A DNA stretch of 64,000 nt from Ceratotherium simum simum (lineage: Eukaryota; Chordata; Mammalia; Perissodactyla; Rhinocerotidae). Positions 52,330 through 62,233 of this stretch are shown here, in pieces; position 1 is the first letter of the stretch, and every line of letters starts with the position of its first letter. Location: contig NW_004454160.1 of NCBI RefSeq assembly GCF_000283155.1, positions 2,494,375 through 2,558,374 of the forward strand. Reading direction: 5' to 3'. The notes below the pieces were generated by a model, which was not told the origin of the DNA, made no database searches, and saw only the letters and a program-made list of their open reading frames with translations. A program made the position numbers and the translations under genes.

Positions 52330-54550
52330 TTTAAAAAGTGTGAGGGGGTGGTTGAATAGTCAACGACGCACGACGGCCCTGCAGCTCCGGGCAACTTGGA
52401 CAAACCCGGGCGACTGGAGATGCGGTCTGTACTAGTGGGCCCGCGCCGTCTCCGCGGGACTGGCATTGGGCAGGCGTTTCCAGAAGTCAGCCCCCTCCCA
52501 CGTCCACCTAAGGGCTCCCGGCCAGTTATGCCACCCCACAACTGGGCGCCAATTTGGGAACAGAAGTGAAAAGTGGGTACATTGGCTTCACATTCCCGGA
52601 GGATTCGATCACAACAATAATAAAAGCTCAAATCTGCCCAGCATCTGATCGATTATCTTGCCCGCCTTGCTTAGTTGTATTTAGGACCGCTTAACTCTGC
52701 TGACAGGGAAACTGAGGCACAGGCCATTAAATGACTTGCCTAAGGTCACACGGTTTAGAGCTGAACAGGACCTGGTCGCTAGGCTCCACCTGACTTGGCG
52801 TCCGATGGTTTCCGCCCACCCGTAGTTACCTCATAATGTTTTATACCTACCTACACAGGCCGAATTCATTGTAATTCCCTCCCCCCACAGGGTGTCCTGA
52901 CCACAGTGTTTAAGGGCAGCCAGACTAACACGTCCTGCTGGCCAACTATTTTTAACTTTGTTTTCAATTACTCAAAACTGCAAAATCACAGTGTCTGGTG
53001 GATCACCTTGGTGCCGAGGCACTAGCAGTGGTGGTATTTAGGGTGGAGAAACAGAAAGAAAAGAAAGGTATGTGGAGGATGTAGGCGCTCCATTTCCAGA
53101 CTCTTGTCCCTATGTTGCAGAACTCTGTGGTTGCTTTCAAAAATCAAAATGTCTGGGCATGGTCAGTTTCAGGTGAGCAGTCACTATGCGGCCCTTCTCT
53201 TCTTGGGTTTCCTCCTGTCAAGGCTAGACCTGGGCATCCATATGTCCCTACAGGTGGTCAGTGAGTTCCTCTTCCCCCCTCCCCCATCCCCTCTGACATC
53301 TCAGGTGCTTAACAACCTTCTCATCCTCTTTGGGGCCCTGTAGGATGGAGCCTCCAGCTTGGTCCTTGTCAATCAGCTTCAGGCCTGAAATAGAGACATG
53401 AACTGGCCTTGACACCTGTAGACTCCACCCAGGGCCCAAGGTTGCAGCCTGTGGCTGGGAAACCTGGGGATTGCCTCAGGAATTAGCCTCATACATTGGG
53501 GACCCAACTCTTACTCCTAAATATTAAAGAAGAGAGGCACTGGAGTAACGAGAGGAGATTTTGAAAGCCCTTGGATGTAATGAGTGGAAGGAATATGCAC
53601 ACCATCCTCCCAGATTCTTGCATTTAATTCGCCCTAACCCTCTTTTTTCTCCTCAATCACATAACATTATACACTTAAGTCACAAGCATTAAACCATCCT
53701 GCTTAATCTCTCCCCATACCTTCTTCCCCATCAGCACAGGGTCACACACCAAGGAGTAGATGCCCCTGGGAAAAGACTTAGATTGACCCCTATAGTCACA
53801 AAAAGAAAATTTCCCTGCCTCTCCCATTTACCTAGAGGAAAAGTCCTATTTTCAAGACTGTTCCAAACCGGTCTGGCTTCATGACAATCTGACTTCTTTT
53901 AATGGCTTAACCCACAATTCTAGAATATGTGTGTATATGGGATGGAGGAGGGAACAACCTATGTGCAACCTGAAGTAAAGGTGTAGGAGCTCCTCTGAGG
54001 ACTCCATGTAGAGTCCATGCTTTGGGTGGGGTGCAGACGCATGCCGGTGAAGGCATTGCTCACTTCTCTATGTATATCTCTGGGACACGTGTGTGTGGAT
54101 ACCTACATGGTGCAGGCCTTCTGGACCTGGATCTAGGTGTGTGGGTAACCAAAAAGTCGTCTTTTTGAGAAACTTGCATGGACTCAGGGAGGGTGTGTGG
54201 TCTATGGTGCATCTACTTCTCAATCCAAACCAGGTCTGTGAGAGAAGGCGAAGACGAGAGGCTGCCAGAGAGAGCTGGGAGATGCAGGCGATGGGGAGGG
54301 GGAAAACGCTGGGAAAGATCAGAGGCCGGCCCATGGCTACCTCACCGGGCCTGGTCCCGGAAGGCCCCAGCCGAGAGCAGTGACACCAGAATGGGGAACT
54401 GAAAGAGAGATCTGAGCCGCAGTGGAAGGTGACTGCGCGCCCCTGGCCTGCCTTATCTCCAAGTCCTTTGCTGAAGCCAGGTAGTGGTGAACGCGCAGTC
54501 ACTTTTGGTGACGGCTCCTGGAAGCAGTGCCGAGTGGTGACGGAGATGCT
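52330..54550. other. Intergenic stretch upstream of TBX15
   Basis: Single-copy looking sequence with a MIR remnant at 52690-52790. No exon or other repeat was recognised. Confidence 0.65.
52690..52790 (+). mobile_element. MIR SINE fragment
   Basis: The MIR core is clear: GGGAAACTGAGGCACAGGCC and GACTTGCCTAAGGTCACACG. Confidence 0.8.
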
Positions 54551-55750
54551 AGACCCTGTGCGTTGCCACCCCAGCTCTCGGAGTTTGCCTGGCAACGCGG
54601 CGGAAGATGCCGAGGAGCTCAGCGCCCGGCTTCTAGATCCCAGGCTTCTCGGAGTGCTGCTCCGGAACCCCCAAGCCTGAGACGCAGGCTGGTGGAAGGT
54701 CCGGCAGGCCAAGCCTCGCTGAATCACACTCCTCCGCTGACTTCATTATTCTTTCTGCATTTGCTGCGCCGCTAGCTTCCTCTCGACCGAGCTGGAGCCC
54801 AATTTGAAGGGCCTCCAAAAGTGGCCTTTTTTGCTCTCCTCCGAAGAGGCCTAAGGTACCTTCGCGACGCTCAGTTGCCGCCTCCAGCACCAGAGCACTT
54901 CCAACTGTAATAGCAAGAACTAGATTTCCCCGGCCGCTCGGCGGTCAGGACGGGAACGTGTCGTTTCAGAGGCACGACAGGCCCTCCCTTCTCCCTCCAA
55001 GGTGGGAGGACCGATGGGCGCCAGTTCTTGGGGGGCCTGTGACACGCCGTGGGCCCCTCTGCCCTAAGCTTACAGGTTCAGACCCTGCTCAGGGCCCGGC
55101 TGTCGGCGAGACTTGTCTGCTGGGCTTCTCGATCTGGTTTGTTGCTCACACTCGGGAGCTGGCTCTTTCCCGCCTCTTCCAGCGGGGATAGAAGCGTCGC
55201 GACCCGGGCGTCGGAACAGGAAGATCAGGCTGTGGCTAGGCCAACGTCCGCGAAATCTGAGATCTTTTTCCAGCTTGACAAGCTCAACTTCTTGGCCCCT
55301 CTGAACTTGCTCTGCGCTGCGTTCGGATCTCCTGCTTCCCGCGACCAGTAGCATAACCTGGGAGCGGGTGTGGGAAATCAGAATGGCCAGAAGTGTTGGA
55401 TTTTAAGTTCCTTAGAAATCCCTGACGCCCCCACTGTCCTGAAAGATTTTTTTTTTAAGGGTGGATCAGCGGGGCGGGGAGAGCCGGGCTTCCGAGGCGA
55501 TCGGATTTGAAAGGAATTTTGAAAAAGCTCTTTCTCTGCTGTCGAAGTTTCTGGCTGCCCTCGCGCAACCTCTCTCTGTGGGTTCTCTAGAACAAGCGCC
55601 CCGAGCAGGCGAAGCTCGGCTCAGCATCCTCGCCTAAGGGAAGGCGAGCATTTCCTGCTTGCGGGCCCAGTGGGGATCCGCCTGCGCAGCGCGCAGTAAG
55701 CCCGGCGCCCCGCCGCGGGCCTCTCGCTTTGAGGGCGCCTTCGTCTCCTT
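54550..55750. other. CpG-rich block E, proximal upstream of TBX15
   Basis: CpG density is raised in several patches (54580-54780, 54930-55260, 55480-55740). It precedes a short AT-rich segment (55780-55900) and then the TBX15 promoter. Function unknown; probably part of the broad promoter-proximal CpG domain. Confidence 0.5.
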
Positions 55751-56264
55751 CTCTATCAGGTAGAGCTGGAAGGAGGAAATGATCTTTAGATTTTCAATTA
55801 CAAAACCCTGGATAGTAATGGGGCTTGTTTGTTTCTTTCGTTTTGCCTTTAACCGGAGTTGCTTAGAAATCGTTCAACAGAAAAATAAGAACATGTGTGG
55901 CGAAATCCGGGCGGAACCAGCAGATGTAAAAGGATCTGGGGGCAGGCACGAGATTATTAGCGTCGTCTTCTGGCGTCTTTGGGCAGGTTGACATTTTGTC
56001 AGAGCCCCCAAATTCCAGATCTGTAATTAAAATGACTCTGGGCTTGCAGCGTCTATGAGATCTAGCAGATTTGGGCGGAAAAGGTATGGATTTGGGACTT
56101 GCAGAAGTTTGCAATGACACAGATCAGACCTCGACTTTCAGCTCCCCTCCCGCCTCCCACGAGGAACCCAGGGGGGCCAGGGAGCCAGGGGTTAAAGTCA
56201 GCCGGCCCAGGACCATCCCGGGGACAACCGGCGGGGAGCCTTGGCCCCAGCCTCAGTCTCTCCC

Positions 56265-56330
56265 CTCCTCTCATTGGCTCTGGCTCTCAGGGTTTCTCCT
56301 GTTCCCTCCTCGCCATTGGTCAGGGGCTGG
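56265..56330 (+). promoter_or_regulatory. Candidate TBX15 core promoter: two inverted CCAAT boxes
   Basis: ATTGG (inverted CCAAT, NF-Y type) occurs at 56273-56277 and again at 56315-56319, 42 bases apart, about four helical turns. They stand just upstream of a CT-rich run (56337-56381) and of the dense CpG block holding the leader. CCAAT boxes usually sit 60-100 bases upstream of a start site, which would place initiation near 56380-56420. No convincing TATA box is present in the expected place, as is usual for CpG-island promoters. Confidence 0.5.
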
Positions 56331-56460
56331 CTTTTTTTCCCCTCTGTCTTTCTTTTCCTCCCCCCTCCCTCTCCCTCGCCCCTCGGACAGGAGCGCACCG
56401 CCTGCCCCCAGCTCCTCGAGAAGGGAGGAATTTAGAAAAAAAGTTTCCCAGAAGTTTGGA

Positions 56461-56549
56461 TCAGAGAAAGGACGGGAAGACCAAGAGAGGAAGAGGGAGA
56501 GGGAGGAAAGAGGGGGAGAGGGAGGAGAGAGAGAGAATAAAAAAAAGAT
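56461..56549. repeat. Purine (GA)-rich tract in the TBX15 leader/promoter
   Basis: The + strand is almost entirely A and G, with GGGAGA and GAGAGA units, ending in AATAAAAAAAAG just before uORF 1. Confidence 0.85.
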
Positions 56550-56574
56550 GAAGTCCAGTCTGCACAGCCTGTGA
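56548..56574 (+). other. Short upstream ORF 1 in TBX15 leader (8 codons)
   Basis: An ATG after an A/G-rich run opens an eight-codon frame (MKSSLHSL) closed by TGA. It sits 322 bases upstream of the TBX15 start and is out of frame with it. It belongs to the transcript only if transcription starts upstream of 56548, which the CCAAT positions suggest but do not prove. Confidence 0.45.
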
Positions 56575-56614
56575 GCGCCTGCCCGGGTGGGTGGGAAGCA
56601 GGACTCGGGCGCTC

Positions 56615-56653
56615 ATGCAGCGAGCGGGCGGCGCTCCGGGCGCTCGTTCCTAG
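56615..56653 (+). other. Short upstream ORF 2 in TBX15 leader (12 codons)
   Basis: ATG 56615 opens a twelve-codon frame (MQRAGGAPGARS) that ends in TAG 56651-56653. It is in the same frame as the TBX15 coding start but separated by the stop, so it cannot extend the protein. Between this stop and ATG 56870 I found no other ATG. Confidence 0.5.
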
Positions 56654-56698
56654 CGGCTGGGGCAGCTAGGGGCGCCGGTCCGAGCTGCAGCAGAAGGC

Positions 56699-56720
56699 GG
56701 GGGAGGGCGCAGGGGGAGGG
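56699..56720 (+). promoter_or_regulatory. G-quadruplex motif in the TBX15 5' leader
   Basis: Four G runs of 5, 3, 5 and 3 are separated by loops of 1, 4 and 1 bases, a textbook G4 pattern with very short loops. It lies on the sense strand, between the second uORF and the TBX15 ATG, so it would be present in the mRNA as well as in DNA. Folding is predicted from the pattern only. Confidence 0.6.
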
Positions 56721-56869
56721 TGCCGAGGACCCGCGGAGCCGCCGCCTCAGTCTCGGCCGCCGCGCCGCCGCCTCTCCCGGGCTCGGCCCGGCGGGCGTTC
56801 GGAGCGTGAGGGCGCGAGCTGCTCCCTCAGTAGCGGGGGCGAGCGGGAGCTAGGGTGCGGGCGGCTAAG

Positions 56870-57074
56870 ATGAGTGAAAGGAGAAGATCTGCAGTCGCCC
56901 TGAGCTCGCGAGCACATGCCTTCTCCGTTGAAGCCTTGATCGGCTCAAATAAAAAGCGGAAACTGCGAGACTGGGAGGAGAAGGGGCTGGACCTGTCCAT
57001 GGAGGCGCTGAGCCCCGCGGGCCCACTCGGAGACACCGAGGACTCGGCCGCACACGGCCTGGAGCCTCACCCCG
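56870..57074 (+). CDS. TBX15: TBX15 first coding exon (N-terminal 68 residues)
   Basis: The coding part starts at ATG 56870 (context GCTAAGATGA, A at -3) and ends at a CCCCG|GTGAGT donor, leaving a phase-1 codon (G|AC expected, Asp). It opens MSERRRSAVALSSRAHAFSV. Residues 18-24 (FSVEALI) form an eh1-like motif of the kind through which TBX15/18/20 proteins recruit Groucho/TLE co-repressors. Residues 28-33 (KKRKLR) are a basic cluster that fits the nuclear localisation signal known for the TBX15/18/22 group. The rest is acidic and proline-rich linker ahead of the T-box. An upstream in-frame TAG at 56651 supports this ATG as the start. The 496-residue human isoform starts at a later exon and would lack this exon. 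TBX15 acts in the nucleus in limb, craniofacial, skin pigment and adipose/muscle development; human loss causes Cousin syndrome. Confidence 0.95.
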
Positions 57075-57933
57075 GTGAGTGCGTAGGGCCAGACCGAGGG
57101 AGGCGGGCGGAGAGGGGACGCCGGGCGGCCAGCCGGCGGGCGGAGCAGTGAGGAGGAAGGCCCTGGCCGCTGACGCCCTGCCTTGCTCCAACGCGGGTTT
57201 CTTTTTCTTCGCGCAAATGCCTTGAGCCTTCCCCAAATTCGCTGGAACCAATTTGGGGGAACTGGCCTGAGCTTGCATTTTCGTCTCCAGTCTTAAGCAA
57301 GGAGCCTTCCTTGCTCGCATCCCCTTCTCTTCTGGAGCAGAACGCAGTGTTCGTGGTGCCCGCAGCTGAGCGGCTGCAGGCCCCTGGAGTTAGGAGGGGC
57401 GCGGATCGAAGGCAGTGGCCGGAACGGAGAGGGTCTGGGACTGGCTTCTGAGAGCTCCGGAAAACTGGCACGGAGTTCTCAGACACGACACCCGAGTCTC
57501 GGGTAATGCCCAGTTTGTCCCTTTTAGCCTTCAATCCCTGTCCTCGACCTTCTCCCACCGACATTTCCGGGACTCAAATTGTGTTTTCCCTATTCCCGGA
57601 GACGGGGGGAGTAATTATATTTCTACTTCATTGGCGTTTATTGAAAGAGGAATGTATGTTAGACCCTTACCCTGCGCCCTAGGTTACTTTTCAGGGCCCA
57701 CATCTCTGTGTATTTGGAGCGAGCGGTGCGATTAATTTGTGTCTCGAGACTATGCTTATTATATGCACACAACACGTAAAACACAGGGCGGATGTCGATG
57801 TCTGTATTTTAACAGAACCGTAGGAGGTGGGGGGAACAACAACGTTTTGCTTTAAGTGCCAAGATTTCGACTGTGCAAAACAGCCAGGGGGAACAGCTGT
57901 TGTCGGAAGAATCTCGCGCGCTCGAACGCAGGG

Positions 57934-57963
57934 GCGCGCGCGCGCGCGCACACACACACACAC
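57934..57963. repeat. (GC)n(AC)n alternating purine-pyrimidine tract
   Basis: About eight GC units run directly into about seven AC units. It is the strongest Z-DNA-prone sequence of the window. Confidence 0.92.
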
Positions 57964-59869
57964 CGCTCCCAGCTTGGTTTAGCGGCTTCAGAAACTTTTC
58001 AGCCAGAACTTGTAAAACCTTCTGGAGGTGCTCCTGCTGACCAGCTAGGGCTGGGGAATAGACCCAGGTCAGCGTGCCGCCCGCAAAGGGATGGGGGCAG
58101 CCGCGGGCCCAGAAGCTTAGGGACCGTGCTTGGGGCCGAGAAGCTTGGGGGCTGGAAAGCTGGCCAACCAAGGAGGGACAGCTGTCGCTTACATTTTCTC
58201 TTTCTGCAGTGACAGTTCACTTTCCATGCTCCTGAGGCTAATAATAACGCGATTAGCGGGTGACCTGCAGAGACAGAGTTTTATGCATTCTCCGTGTTCT
58301 TGTGGCCCGTTACGGTATTTGGATTTAGTGCTGGGGAATTATTTTTATTAGTCGATGAAAAGAAAATTAAAAGGAGATTTATTTCGTCCGCTCAAGTCTT
58401 TCCCTGTACTTGGGTGCGGGTGCGTGTCCATGAGGACCCCTGTGTGGGCAATCCAGAAAAGAACGCGTGGCTAATGTGTGTTTCCCATCTCTGGCCAGAC
58501 GCTATTTCCTCACCGCTTTTTTCGTTGTCAAAATCTTGCCTCGGCCTTCACACAGTTTAGTGGAAGTTCTTTCAGGCCTGTGACAACTCACGATTTGGGA
58601 GGTTATTTTCCCAACGGTGAAAAAGGCAGAAGTTATTTAACTGCGAGCGGCAGACACCCTCTCCGCGGGTACTTTTCTCTGGTGAGGGGCCCCGATCGCC
58701 TGGGACAGGTCTAAGGTCGCATGTTCAAAAAGACTAACACGCGCGGTCATAATCAGAGACCCAGCTCGCACACAGTTTTCTCATTCCGCTGTTTTTCTCA
58801 GCGATAAGCAAGGAGAGAAAAGTGAGGGGTTGGGGCAAGGAGAGACCAATCTAGGGACATAAACGCGAGGACCTGGTGTCCAGAATGCTGTTCCTTCGCT
58901 CCCGCGGGATGGGGATAGAGGGTGAGGACCTACCATAGAACTTGACGTAAGAGAGTTCAATTGACCCATTCCCATTACCTCTATCACTTTTTTTTTTTTT
59001 TTAAGAAAAAGATGGGCGTTTGGATTAGAGAAAACGAAATATGTTTGTGGGGCAAAGGTCCGGGAGGAGGAAAAAGCCGAAGCCAGGAGCACTCGCGGGC
59101 CTTCTAGGGAGCGGGGCTACCAGCCGGGCCTGGCCGTGTCGCGGGCCGAGGGCATCTAAGTTGGAGGCCTCCCGCAGTGGCCAAGGCTTTCTTACGGAAC
59201 CGGACGTAGGATGAGAAAAGACCTTTCAGAAAAAGAGCCCGGGGGCATGGAGACTCTGCAATCCGGGCAACGGAGGAGGCGGAGCTACGGGATCTGGGAC
59301 CCGATGGCAGCGGAAGGCACGGTCAGGGCTTGGGATCTCCCTGTAGGCTTTTCTTTCTTTTTTCCTATTATACAGCGCCCTAATGGACACACACAGGGCC
59401 ACATTTAAAGGTGTGCGTATGGTAGTGGAGGTGGGAAAGGGGGCGCAGGTGACGCTATTGTGTCCAGGGCAGTGTTTCTGCCCTGCTGGGCCTCACAGTT
59501 CTGTTCAAACTCTTTTCTCCGGGTTAGGACCCAGAGGGGGCTGGATCCGCTGCGTGGCTCGCCCGCCCGAGGCCGATGAGAAGTCAAGAACAGGAAAAAT
59601 CAACAAGAAAAACAAAACTGCCACGGGGCTGGGGAAGGATTAAACACAAACACGCGCACACACACAGGACACCCGCCTGGAGCGACTGTATTTATCACTC
59701 TCACCATCCCCTCTCTGATCAGTGCCACCCTTTTCAATCCCCCCTGTCCGAGCCTCAAAATCCCGGGATCCTCAGACAACCCGAGGGTCAGATTTTAATG
59801 TTTAACTTTTATTAAAAGACGTGGCCTTTTGCTCTTTCACAGCCCGTTTTTCTTTCCGCGTCCGGATAG

Positions 59870-60640
59870 AGCTGGCTTTAGTTGGCGCCGAGGGCCCACA
59901 ACCTGGGGCGCCGACCTGCGGCAGCGGGGGACCCGCCCGGCCTGTGCGCTGTAGGCCCTCACACATCTGAGGACACACAGTATGTATTTCAAAAATTTCC
60001 ACCGAGCCTGGTGGTCCCGAAAAACCTGAGGCCCATAGGGCCTTGGAGAAGGGCCTGTGAGATGCCCTTATTATTACACCGGGTCTGCACGCCGCGTCTT
60101 TCAGAGAAGCCGCCAGAACTCAGCCGCCGCGGGCTGGGGAGGGGCTCAAAACCCATCTCCGAGGAGCCTGGCTCTCGGGCCTGCTCGCCTCCGCCTCTCA
60201 CCCAGCAGCAGCAGAGGAAACTTTCGAGCCAGGATCGCCCAGAACAGCTGCTCCGGCTGCGGCCTTGGAAGTATATTTCAGGCACGCGGCGGCGCCATCT
60301 GCGCTCGTACCCCAGCCCCGGGGCTCCAACCGGCTTCCCCAGCTCGGGTTTGCGCCTTTCCCGCCCAACTCCGCAGCCAAGCGCTGCCGAGGCCCAGTCT
60401 CCTGCGGAGCGAAATAATTCAAACCGTCTGCGGAGGGATTTCCTCCTCCAGAGCCCGCGTGCCCGAGCCTTGCAGCCGCCGCGTTCCGGAGCCTAAGGAG
60501 GTGGTGGCGCATGCGGGTGGGCACACAAGGCAGGCACACCCCAAAACACGCGAGCAGCTCGGCACTCCGCGCACACGCGTCAGGCCCTCGCATTCTCCTG
60601 TGCAGCGGACTGCGCACCCCTGGTGAAATGAGACAGGAAA
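59870..60640. other. CpG island G in TBX15 intron 1
   Basis: A dense CpG block about 3 kb downstream of the first coding exon. Intragenic CpG islands of this kind are common in T-box genes. The long open frames on both strands (for example 59882-60496) have no recognisable domain. Confidence 0.65.
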
Positions 60641-60889
60641 AACCTGCGCTGTGCCCGAGGGCACTTTCTTCTTTCGAATTATTGAGATCAACTGGTCACG
60701 CGAATTAATCTGCAAGTTTACGGCTTGTTTGCTGAGTAAAACTCCAAGATTTTAATCCTGACATCACCACTCTATCCACCCCTAATCCCCAATAGGGAAA
60801 CATAGGGTCAAAACGGAGGAGTGACTCCTCACTGACGTTTAAGTAACGGAGAAAAAGTGATGAGTTTGAAGCCAGTGGAGCGAATGTGC

Positions 60890-61830
60890 TTGTGCGGAGC
60901 AACCACCAGCCAGGGCGCAGGCCGGGGCTTGGACCGCAGGGCAAGACTGTGCGGCGCACTGGGCAGGACGCCAAGGTGTATACCTCGGGTAGAGTCCCCG
61001 GCGAGGAACTCAGGTTCCTTGGTGGTGCGTGCACCGCTACCCCAGTGCAGGCCTCGAGAGTGGCGGGCCTGGGCCCCGCAGACGAGCCAAGTGTGGGGCC
61101 TGCTGGACGTGCTCTCGCTTGCCAGGTCAAAACGGCCTTCCGCGGTGGCTGCCCCTTTGGTGAGTGACTGTGTGAAGGGGAGTGAGGGGGTAGGCAAGAT
61201 CTGAATTCGTCATAGGCCGATGAGGATGGTTGGTCGCTCTAGGATGACCGCCAGACGCCCTTTTCTGGCACAGGTCGGAAGGTGGCTAAATCACACGCCT
61301 TCTGGATGCGCCGGGCTGGGAGCGCACAGCAATGGCTCCCGGGTGGTGGGGAGGGTTATGGAGACGTTCTTTGGCCCTGGCGCCATGGCACCAAAGAAGC
61401 CACTAGGAAGAAGGAAATAATTCTAACATACCCCATCTCATAGATGGAGCAAACTGCTAGAGGGCATGGGGAGGACAGGGAGTGGGAAAACCGTAATGCC
61501 CAGAGTTTGGACTGTGATGGAAGGAAGATCAGAGTGTGCTGTGGTTTACACCTCCGCAGATCTCCACCCCACCCGGCCCGCGCGCTTCAGAAGCCCGTGT
61601 GAGGCGTGTGGAAGGCACGGGGGTAACAAGCGAGCGTGTGGGGAATGGTCTCTCACTTCGCGGCTCTACGGTGCAGGGCGACCTCTCGCCCGGCTCCGCT
61701 GCCCTTCTCTGCCCCTCAGAGACCAGTCCCGGGAGCACAAGGCTAATGAGCGGCGAAGGCTTTCTAGACGGATCAGCTCACGGTCTAGGGGTGCCGCGAT
61801 TCTGAATTCCCGTCTTCCACGACCCAGCCA
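60890..61830. other. CpG-rich block H in TBX15 intron 1
   Basis: CpG is raised but less evenly than in the block before it. No exon-like signal was recognised. Confidence 0.45.
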
Positions 61831-62185
61831 ACGCTATTTCTTATTGAATACTTAATTTGGGTTCAGAGCTGGCCACTTTGGGTTTCCTGATTTTACAGGT
61901 AAAACTCCCAGAAAGGAGTTCACAGGATGACGTTCACGCAGGGGAAGGGGGAATTTAATTTTTAACGGTGGAGTTCGGACCGAAATTATATTGACACATA
62001 CCCGCTGCCATTTTCCTGTATCCCCCCCACCCCGCCCCCATACCAGTTACTTCAAATGGTATCATAAACATCTTTTAATTATTAAGGAAAATTAGTTTAA
62101 AATCTCTTTAATTAATACACCCGGCGTGTGAGGTTCGAGTGAAGAACGATATGAAATGCCTAACCTGGGAGCCAAAACTAAAATG

Positions 62186-62233
62186 ATTGGCCATTGGTGG
62201 TTCGTGTTCCCCCATTTATTTGTATAAATAAAT
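62186..62233 (+). promoter_or_regulatory. CCAAT/TATA cluster in TBX15 intron 1
   Basis: Two inverted CCAAT boxes seven bases apart (62186-62190 and 62193-62197) are followed by TATAAATA at 62223-62230. The TATA element lies in a perfect inverted repeat with 8-base arms (62214-62221 and 62226-62233). Together they could form a promoter reading in the TBX15 direction. Confidence 0.35.

Larger units (their letters stand above)
56380..57180. other. CpG island over TBX15 promoter, leader and first coding exon
   Basis: The block is GC-rich with CpG at high density, starting near the purine-rich leader and continuing past the exon 1 donor. It is purine-skewed on the + strand between 56461 and 56549, where GA repeats dominate. 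A CpG island of this type is expected at the start of a developmental T-box gene and is usually unmethylated and Polycomb-marked where the gene is silent. Confidence 0.8.
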
